A stretch of 60,084 bases of DNA, taken from positions 1 through 60,084 of the forward strand of contig FR891255.1 in assembly GCA_000433755.1 (NCBI GenBank). The letters are read 5' to 3'. Shown here one piece after another: positions 42,534-50,559 of the stretch. The stretch is from Clostridium sp. CAG:465. Its GTDB lineage: Bacteria > Bacillota > Clostridia > TANB77 > CAG-465. The position numbers and the translations under genes are program-made. A model generated the notes under the pieces. The model did not search any database. It had not been told where the DNA came from and saw only the letters and a program-made list of their open reading frames with translations. Within the stretch, counting starts at the first letter, position 1. Each line of letters opens with the position of its first letter.

Positions 42534-43617
42534 TTTAATTGTAGTAGTTTTTTTTATATGTTTAGCTCTTACACCTATAGTTATAAAAATGGCTAAAAAA
42601 TACAATTTAGTAGACATTCCAAAAGATGAAAGAAGAGTACATAATAAACCAATGCCTAGAGTTGGAGGTATAGCAATTGTAATTTCAATGTTTATTGGTC
42701 TTGGTATTTATTATTTAATTACAAAAAATATTCCATCTATAGCATTAAATAAAAAGTTTATAGGGTATTTAATTGGTGGAGTAGTTATATTTGCAATGGG
42801 ATTAATAGATGATATTTTTAATCTTAAAGCTAGATATAAATTTTTGTTTCAACTTTTTGCAGCAATTATTGTTTATATATTTGGAGTAAGGCTTTCTGGA
42901 ATAAAAATTCCATTTATTTATACAGATATTATTAATTTAGGATGGCTTGATTTTCCAATTACATTACTTTGGATTATAGGAATTACTAATGCAATAAATT
43001 TAATTGATGGATTAGATGGACTTGCTGCTGGAATATCAGCTATTTCAGCTACGGCACTACTTATAATTTTTATAACTACTTCTGCAAGTTTAGAGGCAAT
43101 AGTAATAACTGCGGTACTTGTGGGTTCAACACTTGGGTTTTTACCATATAATTTTAATCCTGCAAAGACCTTTATGGGGGATGTTGGATCAAACTTTTTA
43201 GGCTTTACATTATCAGTAGTATCTATATTAGGGTTTGCAAAAGGATATACATTACTTGCAATTATAGCTCCAATTTTAGCATTAGGTGTTCCTATATTTG
43301 ATACACTGTTTGCAATGATAAGACGTTTCTTGAAGGGACAACCTATGTTAAAACCTGATGGTGCACATATTCATCATAGATTACTTAAAATGGGATTTTC
43401 ACAAAGACAGGCAGTAGTTTTCTTATACACTGTTACAAGTATTCTTTGTATTCTTGCAGTTACAATAGTATCTGCAGATATTTGGAAGTTTATAATTTTA
43501 ATTTTTGCAGTTATTTGTTTTATAGTAATAGCTTTAATGAACTATCAAAAGAATAAAAGCAAAAAAGAAGAGGATGAAACAGTTAGTGAAAATTTTGTAC
43601 ATCACGATAAAAAATAA
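42517..43617 (+). CDS. TagO/WecA-type undecaprenyl-phosphate sugar-1-phosphate transferase
   Basis: 366-residue polytopic PNPT-family enzyme that begins lipid-linked wall polymer synthesis by moving GlcNAc-1-P (or similar) to undecaprenyl phosphate. Conserved acidic motifs: GLIDDIFNLKARYKF, NAINLIDGLDGLAAG, FMGDVGSNFLGF, and the C-terminal cytoplasmic loop GAHIHHRLLKMGF. That HIHHRL motif separates TagO/WecA from MraY. It overlaps rpiB. Likely first step of teichoic acid or similar wall polymer. Confidence 0.9.
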   Translation: MAIIYSLIVVVFFICLALTPIVIKMAKKYNLVDIPKDERRVHNKPMPRVGGIAIVISMFIGLGIYYLITKNIPSIALNKKFIGYLIGGVVIFAMGLIDDIFNLKARYKFLFQLFAAIIVYIFGVRLSGIKIPFIYTDIINLGWLDFPITLLWIIGITNAINLIDGLDGLAAGISAISATALLIIFITTSASLEAIVITAVLVGSTLGFLPYNFNPAKTFMGDVGSNFLGFTLSVVSILGFAKGYTLLAIIAPILALGVPIFDTLFAMIRRFLKGQPMLKPDGAHIHHRLLKMGFSQRQAVVFLYTVTSILCILAVTIVSADIWKFIILIFAVICFIVIALMNYQKNKSKKEEDETVSENFVHHDKK

Positions 43618-43676
43618 AAAGTACAGTATAATAAAATAATATATAAATATAATAATAAAGAAGGGAGAATATAAAA

Positions 43677-44114
43677 ATGAAAGAGGAGTTACTAAAAGCT
43701 TTAAAAGAAGCAATGAAAGAAAAAGATGAATTGAAAAAAGATACAATAACAATGCTTAGAGCAGCAATTTTACAAGTTGAGAAGGATGATAAAAAAGTTC
43801 TTACTCAAAGTGAAATGGAAGCAATTGTTGCAAAGCAAATAAAATCAAGGAAGGAATCTTTAGATGATTATAAAAAGGCAAATAGAGATGATATTGTTTC
43901 TAAAATTGAAAAAGAAATTGAAATATTAACAGAATATTTACCAGAACAATTAACATTAGAAGAAATAAAAAAATTAGTAAGTGAAGCAATAGAAAAAACT
44001 GGTGCAGCTTCTCCAAGAGATATGGGAAAAGTAATGCAAGAAATAAGACCTAAAATTGCTGGAAAAGCTGATGGTAAAGTTGTTAGTGATATGGTAAAAC
44101 AAATGTTAGCATAA
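43677..44114 (+). CDS. GatB/YqeY domain protein
   Basis: 145 residues, all helical, resembling the GatB C-terminal domain as a stand-alone protein: TITMLRAAILQVEKDDKK, IEILTEYLPEQLTLEEI and DMGKVMQEIRPKIAGKAD. It may bind tRNA or help amidotransferases; exact role unknown. AAGGGAG precedes the ATG. Confidence 0.92.
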   Translation: MKEELLKALKEAMKEKDELKKDTITMLRAAILQVEKDDKKVLTQSEMEAIVAKQIKSRKESLDDYKKANRDDIVSKIEKEIEILTEYLPEQLTLEEIKKLVSEAIEKTGAASPRDMGKVMQEIRPKIAGKADGKVVSDMVKQMLA

Positions 44115-44121
44115 TAAGAGT

Positions 44122-44148
44122 AGCCAAGTTTTGTACCTTGGCTTTTAT
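44122..44148 (+). terminator. Terminator after yqeY-like gene
   Basis: GCCAAG / CTTGGC hairpin with an 8-nt loop, followed by TTTTATTTTTG, just before the yfmF-like gene. Confidence 0.7.
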
Positions 44149-44163
44149 TTTTGAGGTGATAGA

Positions 44164-45417
44164 ATGAATAATATTTATAAAATAAATAGTGAGAAGTTTA
44201 AAAGTATATATTTCTCTATAAATTTTACAATGCCTGTAAATAAAAGGCAAATTTCTGAAAACGCACTATTATCTGCAGTTCTTGGAAAATCAAACAAGAA
44301 ATTTAAAACTCAAAAGGAAATTCAAATGTACCTTTACTCTTTATATGGAGCTAATTTTGATATAGGAATCGAGAAGTTTGGAGATTTATATAACATAGAA
44401 TTTAGAGGTGAATGCATTAATAAAAAATATTTACCTAATAATACAGATGTTGTAAATGAAGTTTTAGAATTTTTGTATGATGCTATATATAATCCAAATG
44501 TTTTGAATGGAGCATTTGATGAAGAAGTTGTAGAGAGAGAAAAAGATTTTATATTAAATAAAATAAGAGAAGTAAAAGATGATAAATTACGTTATGGTAT
44601 AAGAAAAATGGAAGAATTAATGTGTAAAGATGAACCCTTCAGTACATATGTATATGGTGATGAAGATGATATATACAAGATTACTAGTAGTGATTTATAT
44701 AAAAGATATAATGAAGTTATTTCTAATTCTTGCATAACTTTTATTATATCAGGAAATCTTCTTGGATATGAGGATATTGAGGAAAAAGTAAAGAATATTT
44801 TTAATAATAAATTAGTTTCAAAATTAAATTATAAAGAATTAATATATAATCAAAAGTTAAATCATAATCAAGAAGTTGTTGAAGAATCACAACAAACAAC
44901 TCAAAGTGTACTTTCATATGGATTAAGAATTAATAATCCAAATTCTAATGATTTTTATAAATTAAGTGTATATAATGCTTTACTTGGAGGTACACCAAGT
45001 TCTAAGTTGTTTCAAAATTTTAGAGAAAAAGAATCACTTGCATATACCGTAAGATCGAGATATTATAGATTTAAGGATATTATAATTATATATGCCGGAA
45101 TTCAGAAAGAAAATTATGAAAAGGCAAAGCTAGTTCTTGAAAATGAGATAAACAAAATAAAAGATGGAGAAATCTCAGATGAAGAATTTGAGGCTTCTAA
45201 AAAGAGTATAATATCTGATTTAAAAGAATGGAATGATTCGAAAATTGCACTATCAAAAATGTTTATATCTAATCTATTTTCACTAAAAAACGATTCACTT
45301 ACTTTAGAACAAATGGTAGATAAGTTTGAAAAGGTTACAAAACAGGATATTATTGATATAGCTAGTAAAATAACTATTGAAAAAATATACTTTTTGGGAG
45401 GTGAAAATAATGCGTAA
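44164..45417 (+). CDS. yfmF: YfmF-like M16 peptidase homologue (inactive half)
   Basis: 417 residues of two M16 domains. The zinc motif HxxEH is not present where expected in the first 100 residues, so it is a non-catalytic subunit. The C-terminal half has the M16 pattern LGGTPSSKLFQNFREKES and LAYTVRSRYYRF. It overlaps its active partner by 8 bp. In Bacillus the YfmF/YfmH-type pair is tied to EF-P 5-aminopentanol modification. Confidence 0.85.
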   Translation: MNNIYKINSEKFKSIYFSINFTMPVNKRQISENALLSAVLGKSNKKFKTQKEIQMYLYSLYGANFDIGIEKFGDLYNIEFRGECINKKYLPNNTDVVNEVLEFLYDAIYNPNVLNGAFDEEVVEREKDFILNKIREVKDDKLRYGIRKMEELMCKDEPFSTYVYGDEDDIYKITSSDLYKRYNEVISNSCITFIISGNLLGYEDIEEKVKNIFNNKLVSKLNYKELIYNQKLNHNQEVVEESQQTTQSVLSYGLRINNPNSNDFYKLSVYNALLGGTPSSKLFQNFREKESLAYTVRSRYYRFKDIIIIYAGIQKENYEKAKLVLENEINKIKDGEISDEEFEASKKSIISDLKEWNDSKIALSKMFISNLFSLKNDSLTLEQMVDKFEKVTKQDIIDIASKITIEKIYFLGGENNA

Positions 45418-46699
45418 AATTACAGTAAATGTTAGTAATGAATTAGGTGAAAAGACTTATACTACTACTCTTGATAACGGTTTAAAGGTGTATATATGTA
45501 AAAAAGAGGGATTTAGTAAAAAAATTGGATTATTTGGAACTAAATATGGATCTTTAATAAATGATTTTGTTGATATAACAACTGGCAAAAGGATAAAGGT
45601 TCCAGATGGAATAGCACATTTTTTAGAGCACAAATTATTTGAAAAAGAAGGTGCTAATGCATTAGATTTATTTAGTAAAATGGGTGTATCATCAAATGCG
45701 TATACTTCTTTTGACCAAACTGTTTTTTATTTTGAAACAATAGATAAATTTAAGGAATCTATTGAAATGTTAGTAAAATTAATAAAAGAGCCATATTTTA
45801 CAGATGAAAATGTAGAAAAAGAACAGGGGATAATTGGTCAAGAAATAGGGATGTATGATGATGATCCTGGATTCTCAGTATATTTTAATGCTTTAAGAGC
45901 GATGTATATAAACCATCCAATTAGAATTGATATAGCCGGAACAGTTGAAACTATTTCACATATCAATAAGGAGCTATTATATACTTGTTATAATACTTTT
46001 TATAGTCCCCAAAATATGTTCTATATTGTAGTTGGTGATGTAGATGTTGAAGAAACCATTGATCTTATTGAAAAAAATATAAAAAAGTATGACAAAAATA
46101 ATATAAGCCATGAAGAAATTAAAAAATATATTGTTCATGAACCAGAGGAGATTAACAAAAAAGAAATTATAAAAGAAATGGAAATATATATGCCACTTCT
46201 ATGTATAGGTTATAAATTAAATGTTGTGAGTGAATATGAAAATATAAAAAGACAAATTATTTGTGAAATAATCTCTGATTTATATTTTTCAAAAATATCA
46301 GATTTCTATGAAGATGAATATAATAAAGGAATAGTTGCTGATGAAATATCATTTGATTATGAAGGTACAGATAATTTTTCACATGTAATTATAAGTGCAA
46401 GTTCTACTAAGGTTGATAATTTGAAAAAGGATATAATTAATTATATAGAAAAAATAAAGGATGATGAAATTAATATAGATAAATTTAATCTAGTAAAGAA
46501 AAAGAAAATTGGCTATACTGAGTTTTCAGCAGATAACTTAAATAGTAGTTATAGAAGGATTATAGAACATTCTTTATATGGTGAAGATTTATATTGTGAT
46601 ATAAAAATATTAAATGAAATAAAACCAGAAGACATTAAAGAATTTTTAAAAGATTTAAATGTTGAAAATCAAGTGATTTCAGTAGTAAAAGGTAAATAG
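45410..46699 (+). CDS. yfmH: YfmH-like M16 zinc peptidase (active half)
   Basis: 429 residues from ATG 45410 (GGGAGGTGAAAATA before it). It carries the inverted zinc motif GIAHFLEHKLFEKEGANAL (H-F-L-E-H) and downstream glutamate EKEQGIIGQEIGMYDDDPG, so it should be the catalytic member of the pair with the preceding gene. Stop at 46699, then the Spo0A-box promoter begins. Confidence 0.88.
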   Translation: MRKITVNVSNELGEKTYTTTLDNGLKVYICKKEGFSKKIGLFGTKYGSLINDFVDITTGKRIKVPDGIAHFLEHKLFEKEGANALDLFSKMGVSSNAYTSFDQTVFYFETIDKFKESIEMLVKLIKEPYFTDENVEKEQGIIGQEIGMYDDDPGFSVYFNALRAMYINHPIRIDIAGTVETISHINKELLYTCYNTFYSPQNMFYIVVGDVDVEETIDLIEKNIKKYDKNNISHEEIKKYIVHEPEEINKKEIIKEMEIYMPLLCIGYKLNVVSEYENIKRQIICEIISDLYFSKISDFYEDEYNKGIVADEISFDYEGTDNFSHVIISASSTKVDNLKKDIINYIEKIKDDEINIDKFNLVKKKKIGYTEFSADNLNSSYRRIIEHSLYGEDLYCDIKILNEIKPEDIKEFLKDLNVENQVISVVKGK

Positions 46700-46760
46700 T
46701 TGGATAAAATTTTAAAAATAGCATATAATAGACATATATTATAAAGTGTATGTCTATTTT

Positions 46761-46827
46761 TTTGTCGAAAGTTGCGATGGATTGTTCGACAAAAAATGTT
46801 GACAATTAATAGGGAAGATGGTATTAT
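46761..46827 (+). promoter_or_regulatory. Spo0A-box-associated sigma-A promoter of the Spo0E-like gene
   Basis: 0A box TTTGTCGAA (46761-46769) and an inverted 0A box TTCGACAAA (46785-46793), then -35 TTGACA (46799-46804), 17-bp spacer and -10 TATTAT (46822-46827). The 20-base block around the first box is nearly the same as at 48167-48187, and in both the box starts 38 bp before the -35. This strongly suggests Spo0A control. Confidence 0.7.
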
Positions 46828-46852
46828 TATGAAAAAAATAGGAGATGATTGT

Positions 46853-47044
46853 ATGTTAATAGAAGAAATTAATTTATTAAAAGAAAAATTAGAAAGTCAA
46901 TTAATGGGTAATGATCCTTATGAGAAAATATATGAAACAAGTACACAAATTGATAAATTATTAGTGAAATATTATGAAAAAGATATGATAAATAATAAAA
47001 AAAATAGCTTAGAAAATATATTTAGAAAAGATCTAAGCTACTAA
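46853..47044 (+). CDS. Spo0E-like aspartyl-phosphate phosphatase
   Basis: 63 residues from ATG 46853, chosen for the GGAGATGATTGT before it; a longer frame from 46772 runs through the promoter. Helix-loop-helix with the Spo0E pattern EKIYETSTQIDKLLVKYYE, where the usual SQELD reads STQID and keeps the catalytic-type Asp. Such proteins dephosphorylate Spo0A~P. With 0A boxes upstream, this would be a negative feedback loop (inference). Confidence 0.75.
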   Translation: MLIEEINLLKEKLESQLMGNDPYEKIYETSTQIDKLLVKYYEKDMINNKKNSLENIFRKDLSY

Positions 47045-47477
47045 AAGAAACATTAAATAACATTAATCCTAAGACTATTAAAATAGAATAGTCACAATCG
47101 GTTTCAAAAAATAAGAAAAGTATTAAAGCTATTAAAATTAAATCATCTATTGCTATTTCAAAACCAAATATTGAAAGCTTATCTTTTGAAATATCAATAG
47201 GTCCAAGTCTAAAGTTTTCTTTTCTTTTGTTTTTTATACTATCATCTTGTTTATCTTCATTATTATTTTGTAAGGCAAAATTAGATTCTAAAGTAGCATC
47301 ATTTGTTACTTTAGAATCTTTTGTATTGTTATTTTCTATATAATTATAGTTAGGTAAATTATTAGTATAAGGTTGATAAAAGGCAGTATAAGCAGGGGGG
47401 TTATAATATGCATAATTGTTATAAGGATTAACAAAATTAGGATAATATTTTGGATAATATAAATTTTGATTATACAT
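47022..47477 (-). CDS. Tyr/Asn/Pro-rich protein with C-terminal membrane segment, unknown
   Basis: 151 residues from ATG 47477 (AAAGGTAGTGATAAGA before it). The N-terminal 50 residues are rich in Tyr, Pro and Asn (YYPKYYPNFVNPYNNYAYY), like coat or spore-surface proteins. A polar linker follows, then a C-terminal hydrophobic hairpin (IAIDDLILIALILFLFFE, SILIVLGLMLFNVSF). Last gene of a three-gene minus-strand operon divergent from the VirB4 operon. Its 3' end overlaps the Spo0E-like gene's 3' end. Not recognised. Confidence 0.65.
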   Translation of the reverse strand: MYNQNLYYPKYYPNFVNPYNNYAYYNPPAYTAFYQPYTNNLPNYNYIENNNTKDSKVTNDATLESNFALQNNNEDKQDDSIKNKRKENFRLGPIDISKDKLSIFGFEIAIDDLILIALILFLFFETDCDYSILIVLGLMLFNVSFSSLDLF

Positions 47478-47925
47478 TCTTATCACTACCTTTATCATTA
47501 AATGCTTCGAAAGCTTTTATAATTGTGAGTATTGTTATGTATTCGCTTATTTTATCTTGTCTTGATTTCCTTAAAAATGGTTTAAGTGAAATTAATAAAT
47601 CTTTTTTAGGATCTTTTTTTCCAATACTTATAACAATTTGTTGAATCTTACTAAAAAGTTTTGGATCTAGGTTTCCTAAATTAAAATCAGCATTTTCACT
47701 CCCGCTATTTAAACTCCCAAGCATTCCTATAATTTTTCCGATATCAAAATTTGATTTGTCTTCAGCAGTATTATCAATATCAGTACTATCTATATTACAA
47801 TTTTCTTTAGTATTATTGATTTCTCCGTTTAGTTTTGATTGTATGTTTTGTATAAGGTTTGATATAGCCTCATTATTATCAGTATTTAAATCATTAGATT
47901 TTTCTAAATTTTGTGTGTCATTCAT
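47470..47925 (-). CDS. Acidic helical protein, unknown function
   Basis: 151 residues. The acidic Asn/Asp-rich first half is followed by a helical C-terminus (LFSKIQQIVISIGKKDPKK, LLISLKPFLRKSRQDKISEY). The DLLxSLKPFLxxxRQxKI pattern recurs in small unnamed Clostridia proteins. It overlaps the next gene's start by 8 bp, so it is co-translated. Middle gene of the divergent operon. Confidence 0.65.
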   Translation of the reverse strand: MNDTQNLEKSNDLNTDNNEAISNLIQNIQSKLNGEINNTKENCNIDSTDIDNTAEDKSNFDIGKIIGMLGSLNSGSENADFNLGNLDPKLFSKIQQIVISIGKKDPKKDLLISLKPFLRKSRQDKISEYITILTIIKAFEAFNDKGSDKNV

Positions 47926-47926
47926 A

Positions 47927-48100
47927 TTATTTCTTCTTTTGAGATTTACTTAACATACCTACTAAATTAGACAAATCATCACTTGACATGTTCTCTACCA
48001 TTCTACTTACTTGTTCTATTTTACTTTTATCTATTGTTGATAATAAATCCATGAGTTTTGAATTTAACATTTGATTTTGATTAAGATTAGAATTATTCAC
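47927..48100 (-). CDS. Small helical protein, unknown; first gene of divergent operon
   Basis: 57 residues when started at GTG 48100. The ATG at 48109 sits directly on the GGAG site and is an unlikely start. Sequence: NSKLMDLLSTIDKSKIEQV and MVENMSSDDLSNLVGML, two amphipathic helices, ending in a Lys tail. Served by the minus-strand promoter at 48134-48162. Not recognised. Confidence 0.55.
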   Translation of the reverse strand: MNNSNLNQNQMLNSKLMDLLSTIDKSKIEQVSRMVENMSSDDLSNLVGMLSKSQKKK

Positions 48101-48133
48101 TACAATCATCTCCTTTTTTCTATGTATATAATA

Positions 48134-48162
48134 ATTATATGCACTTAATATAAATCTGTGAA
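48134..48162 (-). promoter_or_regulatory. Sigma-A promoter of the divergent small-protein operon
   Basis: On the minus strand TTCACA (48157-48162), 17-bp spacer, TATAAT (48134-48139). The 0A box at 48171-48179 ends 9 bp upstream of this -35, so one Spo0A box lies between two divergent promoters. Confidence 0.65.
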
Positions 48163-48170
48163 TAATATTT

Positions 48171-48237
48171 TTTGTCGAAAGTTGCGACCGAAAGTAGGGT
48201 AAAATTCATTGACAAATAGACATAATAATGGTATATT
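48171..48237 (+). promoter_or_regulatory. Spo0A-box-associated sigma-A promoter of the VirB4-like operon
   Basis: 0A box TTTGTCGAA (48171-48179), then -35 TTGACA (48209-48214), 17-bp spacer and -10 TATATT (48232-48237). Box-to--35 offset is 38 bp, the same as at 46761. The run TTTTTTTGTCGAAAGTTGCG is shared with that site. Confidence 0.7.
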
Positions 48238-48287
48238 AGAAATATATTATTTTTTCTATAATTATTTTTTTCAAAGGTGGTGGTTTT

Positions 48288-48800
48288 ATTCTAAATTTTA
48301 AAAGGTTTGCTGATATTGAAAGTGTATATAATATTATAGATATTAAAGATGAATACATTTTATCAAAAGAAGGAGATAAATTAAATAGAATATATATCTA
48401 TGAAATTGATCCAATACCAATTATTAATATTTCACAAGATATTCAAAATAATATTTCTAATACGTATACGACATTTTTAAGAGAAATAAATGTAGACTTT
48501 CAAGTATTAGTTATTAATAAAAAAATAAGTCTAAATAATTTTTTTAATTCTAAAAATTCAAGTATTAATAATGAAAAGTATTTACATGATATGAGAGTAA
48601 AGATAAGAGATGATAAAATTTTTTATGCAAAATATTATTTAATTGTAGCTTTAAAAAAGCAAGAACAAATAGAAGATATAGATAAAATAATATATATATT
48701 AAAAAATTGTGGATGCGATGTTACCAGAATAAAAGATAAAACTAAAATTGAAAATTTTTTATATGAATGTATTAACAAAGAGGATATTTATGGAAGTTAA
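48288..48800 (+). CDS. T4SS-ATPase N-domain-like protein with apparent AUU start
   Basis: A 170-residue frame open from 48240 to 48800. It contains no ATG, GTG or TTG until codon 102 (48591), yet coding character is clear from codon 1. AAAGGTGG (48273-48280) lies 7 nt before ATT 48288, giving (M)LNFKRFADIESVYNIIDIK. The stretch YIYEIDPIPIINISQDIQN with FLREINVDFQVLVINKK resembles the N-terminal part of VirB4/TraC-type conjugation ATPases or their split-off partner. Overlaps the VirB4 gene by 11 bp. Confidence 0.6.
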   Translation: MLNFKRFADIESVYNIIDIKDEYILSKEGDKLNRIYIYEIDPIPIINISQDIQNNISNTYTTFLREINVDFQVLVINKKISLNNFFNSKNSSINNEKYLHDMRVKIRDDKIFYAKYYLIVALKKQEQIEDIDKIIYILKNCGCDVTRIKDKTKIENFLYECINKEDIYGS

Positions 48801-50559
48801 TGAAAGTATTTATCCATCATATATTGACAATACAAATTTTAAGTATATTAAGGTAGATGATAAGTATATAGCAAGTATTATTATCTATGATTATCCAAAA
48901 TCAAATTACTTTTTATCTATAATTGAAAGTATACCAAAAGATTGTGAATATACAATGTGTGTATATATACAAAAGCAGGATACTTATAAGATTTTAAAAG
49001 AATTAACATATTCTTTATCTACTTCAAAATCTGAAATAAATACAGCTAAAGGGTCACAGATTGATATTGATGTTATCGAAAGATCTAAAGATGATGCTAC
49101 AATGCTTAGAAGAGAAATTCAGATTAATAATCAAGAAGTTTTTTATATAAATTTTATTCTAACTTTTTATTCTAATAGTAGTCAAGAATTGCTCAAATTA
49201 CTTAAACGATTCCAAAGTAAGCTTTATTCAAAACAAGTTTTTTCTAAAATTGCAAATTTTAGGCATTTAGATGAATATATTTTATCTTTGCCTTTCTGTA
49301 AAAATAATCATCAATTATTAAAACAAAATTATAGAAATTTTACTACAAATTCACTTTGTAATATGTTTTTGTTTTATACTAAAACTATTTTTGATCCAAA
49401 TGGAGTTATTTTTGGTAGAATTTTAAAAGGTAATATAATTTGTAATATTGATATGTTTAAAAAGAATTACTTAAATTCAAATATGTGTATACTTGGTAGT
49501 AGTGGTGCAGGAAAATCATATTTTTCAAAAATTTTGCTAATTAGGCATTTTATGAATAACAAAAAACAATATGTGTTTGATGTGGAAGGTGAATATAATA
49601 ACGTTGTAGATAAACTTGGTGGAAGTATATTTTTATTTTCTAAAAATCATATAAATATAATGCAAATTACAAAAGAAGAAATATTTTTTTTAAAAGAAAA
49701 AGTATTTGAATTTAAAGTAAATGAGGTTTTAAATCTTTTAATTAAATGTTTAAAAATTTCAGATGGTTCATATGAAAATGAGTTAAGGGACAGTATTATA
49801 AATTCATATAAAAAATTTAATATAAATTCTTCAATTGATTCTTTATACATTAAGGATAAAAACAAGGTTTATTTAAATGGTATTTTAAGGGAAAATAAAG
49901 AGTTTCCAACATTATATGATGTGATTTTAGAACTAACATCTAAATATTTGAAAGATAGAATTAATATACTAGAGGCTAAATTTCCTTTTCTTTTTGGTAT
50001 TACTGATGTAAATTTTGATAATAGATTAGTTTTATTTGATTTAAGTAATATTGATATTTTAGAATGTTCATTTGTGATTAAATATGTTTTACAAAAAATT
50101 ATTTTAAATTTAAAATTAAATAAGGAAATAAATAAAGTACAGGATACATTAATATATATTGATGAAGTATGGAAATATTTTTCAACAAGTGATAATAATG
50201 TTTTAGGAAAATATATTTTTGAATTATTTAAAACAATAAGAAAATTAAATGCAGGAGTTATTGTAATTACACAAGATATTTCAGATTTGTTTTCAAAAAA
50301 GAACATAAATTATGGAAAAAGTATTTTAAATAATTGTTTTTTCAAAGTTATTTTTAAATTAGACTTTAATGATATAAATACACTTAACAAAATAAGTGGA
50401 TTAAATAGGGAAATACTTGATAATATAAATTTACTTGAAAAAGGTGAGTCATTAATTAGTTTTAACAATAATAATACAAAGTTAATCATAGAAGCAAATA
50501 ATTTTGAAAAAAATTTAATAGAAGGTGATAGTTATAAAGATATTAGTAGCTTTGGATAA
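48790..50559 (+). CDS. VirB4-like secretion/conjugation ATPase
   Basis: 589 residues from ATG 48790 (AGAGGATATTT before it). N-terminal 220 residues fit the VirB4 N-domain. Then Walker A MCILGSSGAGKSYFSKIL, a YVFDVEGEYNNVV strand, Walker B DTLIYIDEVWKYF and sensor AGVIVITQDISDLF, in VirB4/TraE order. VirB4 proteins power type IV secretion. Here there is no relaxase, coupling protein or VirB6/VirB8 gene nearby. Overlaps a CpaE-like ATPase gene. Spo0A-box promoter upstream suggests sporulation timing. Confidence 0.8.
   Translation: MEVNESIYPSYIDNTNFKYIKVDDKYIASIIIYDYPKSNYFLSIIESIPKDCEYTMCVYIQKQDTYKILKELTYSLSTSKSEINTAKGSQIDIDVIERSKDDATMLRREIQINNQEVFYINFILTFYSNSSQELLKLLKRFQSKLYSKQVFSKIANFRHLDEYILSLPFCKNNHQLLKQNYRNFTTNSLCNMFLFYTKTIFDPNGVIFGRILKGNIICNIDMFKKNYLNSNMCILGSSGAGKSYFSKILLIRHFMNNKKQYVFDVEGEYNNVVDKLGGSIFLFSKNHINIMQITKEEIFFLKEKVFEFKVNEVLNLLIKCLKISDGSYENELRDSIINSYKKFNINSSIDSLYIKDKNKVYLNGILRENKEFPTLYDVILELTSKYLKDRINILEAKFPFLFGITDVNFDNRLVLFDLSNIDILECSFVIKYVLQKIILNLKLNKEINKVQDTLIYIDEVWKYFSTSDNNVLGKYIFELFKTIRKLNAGVIVITQDISDLFSKKNINYGKSILNNCFFKVIFKLDFNDINTLNKISGLNREILDNINLLEKGESLISFNNNNTKLIIEANNFEKNLIEGDSYKDISSFG

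Noticed and set aside
48591..48800. Short 69-residue gene from ATG 48591 as the true gene
   Set aside because: The ATG has no ribosome site, and the coding frame clearly extends upstream to 48288 with a good site before ATT.
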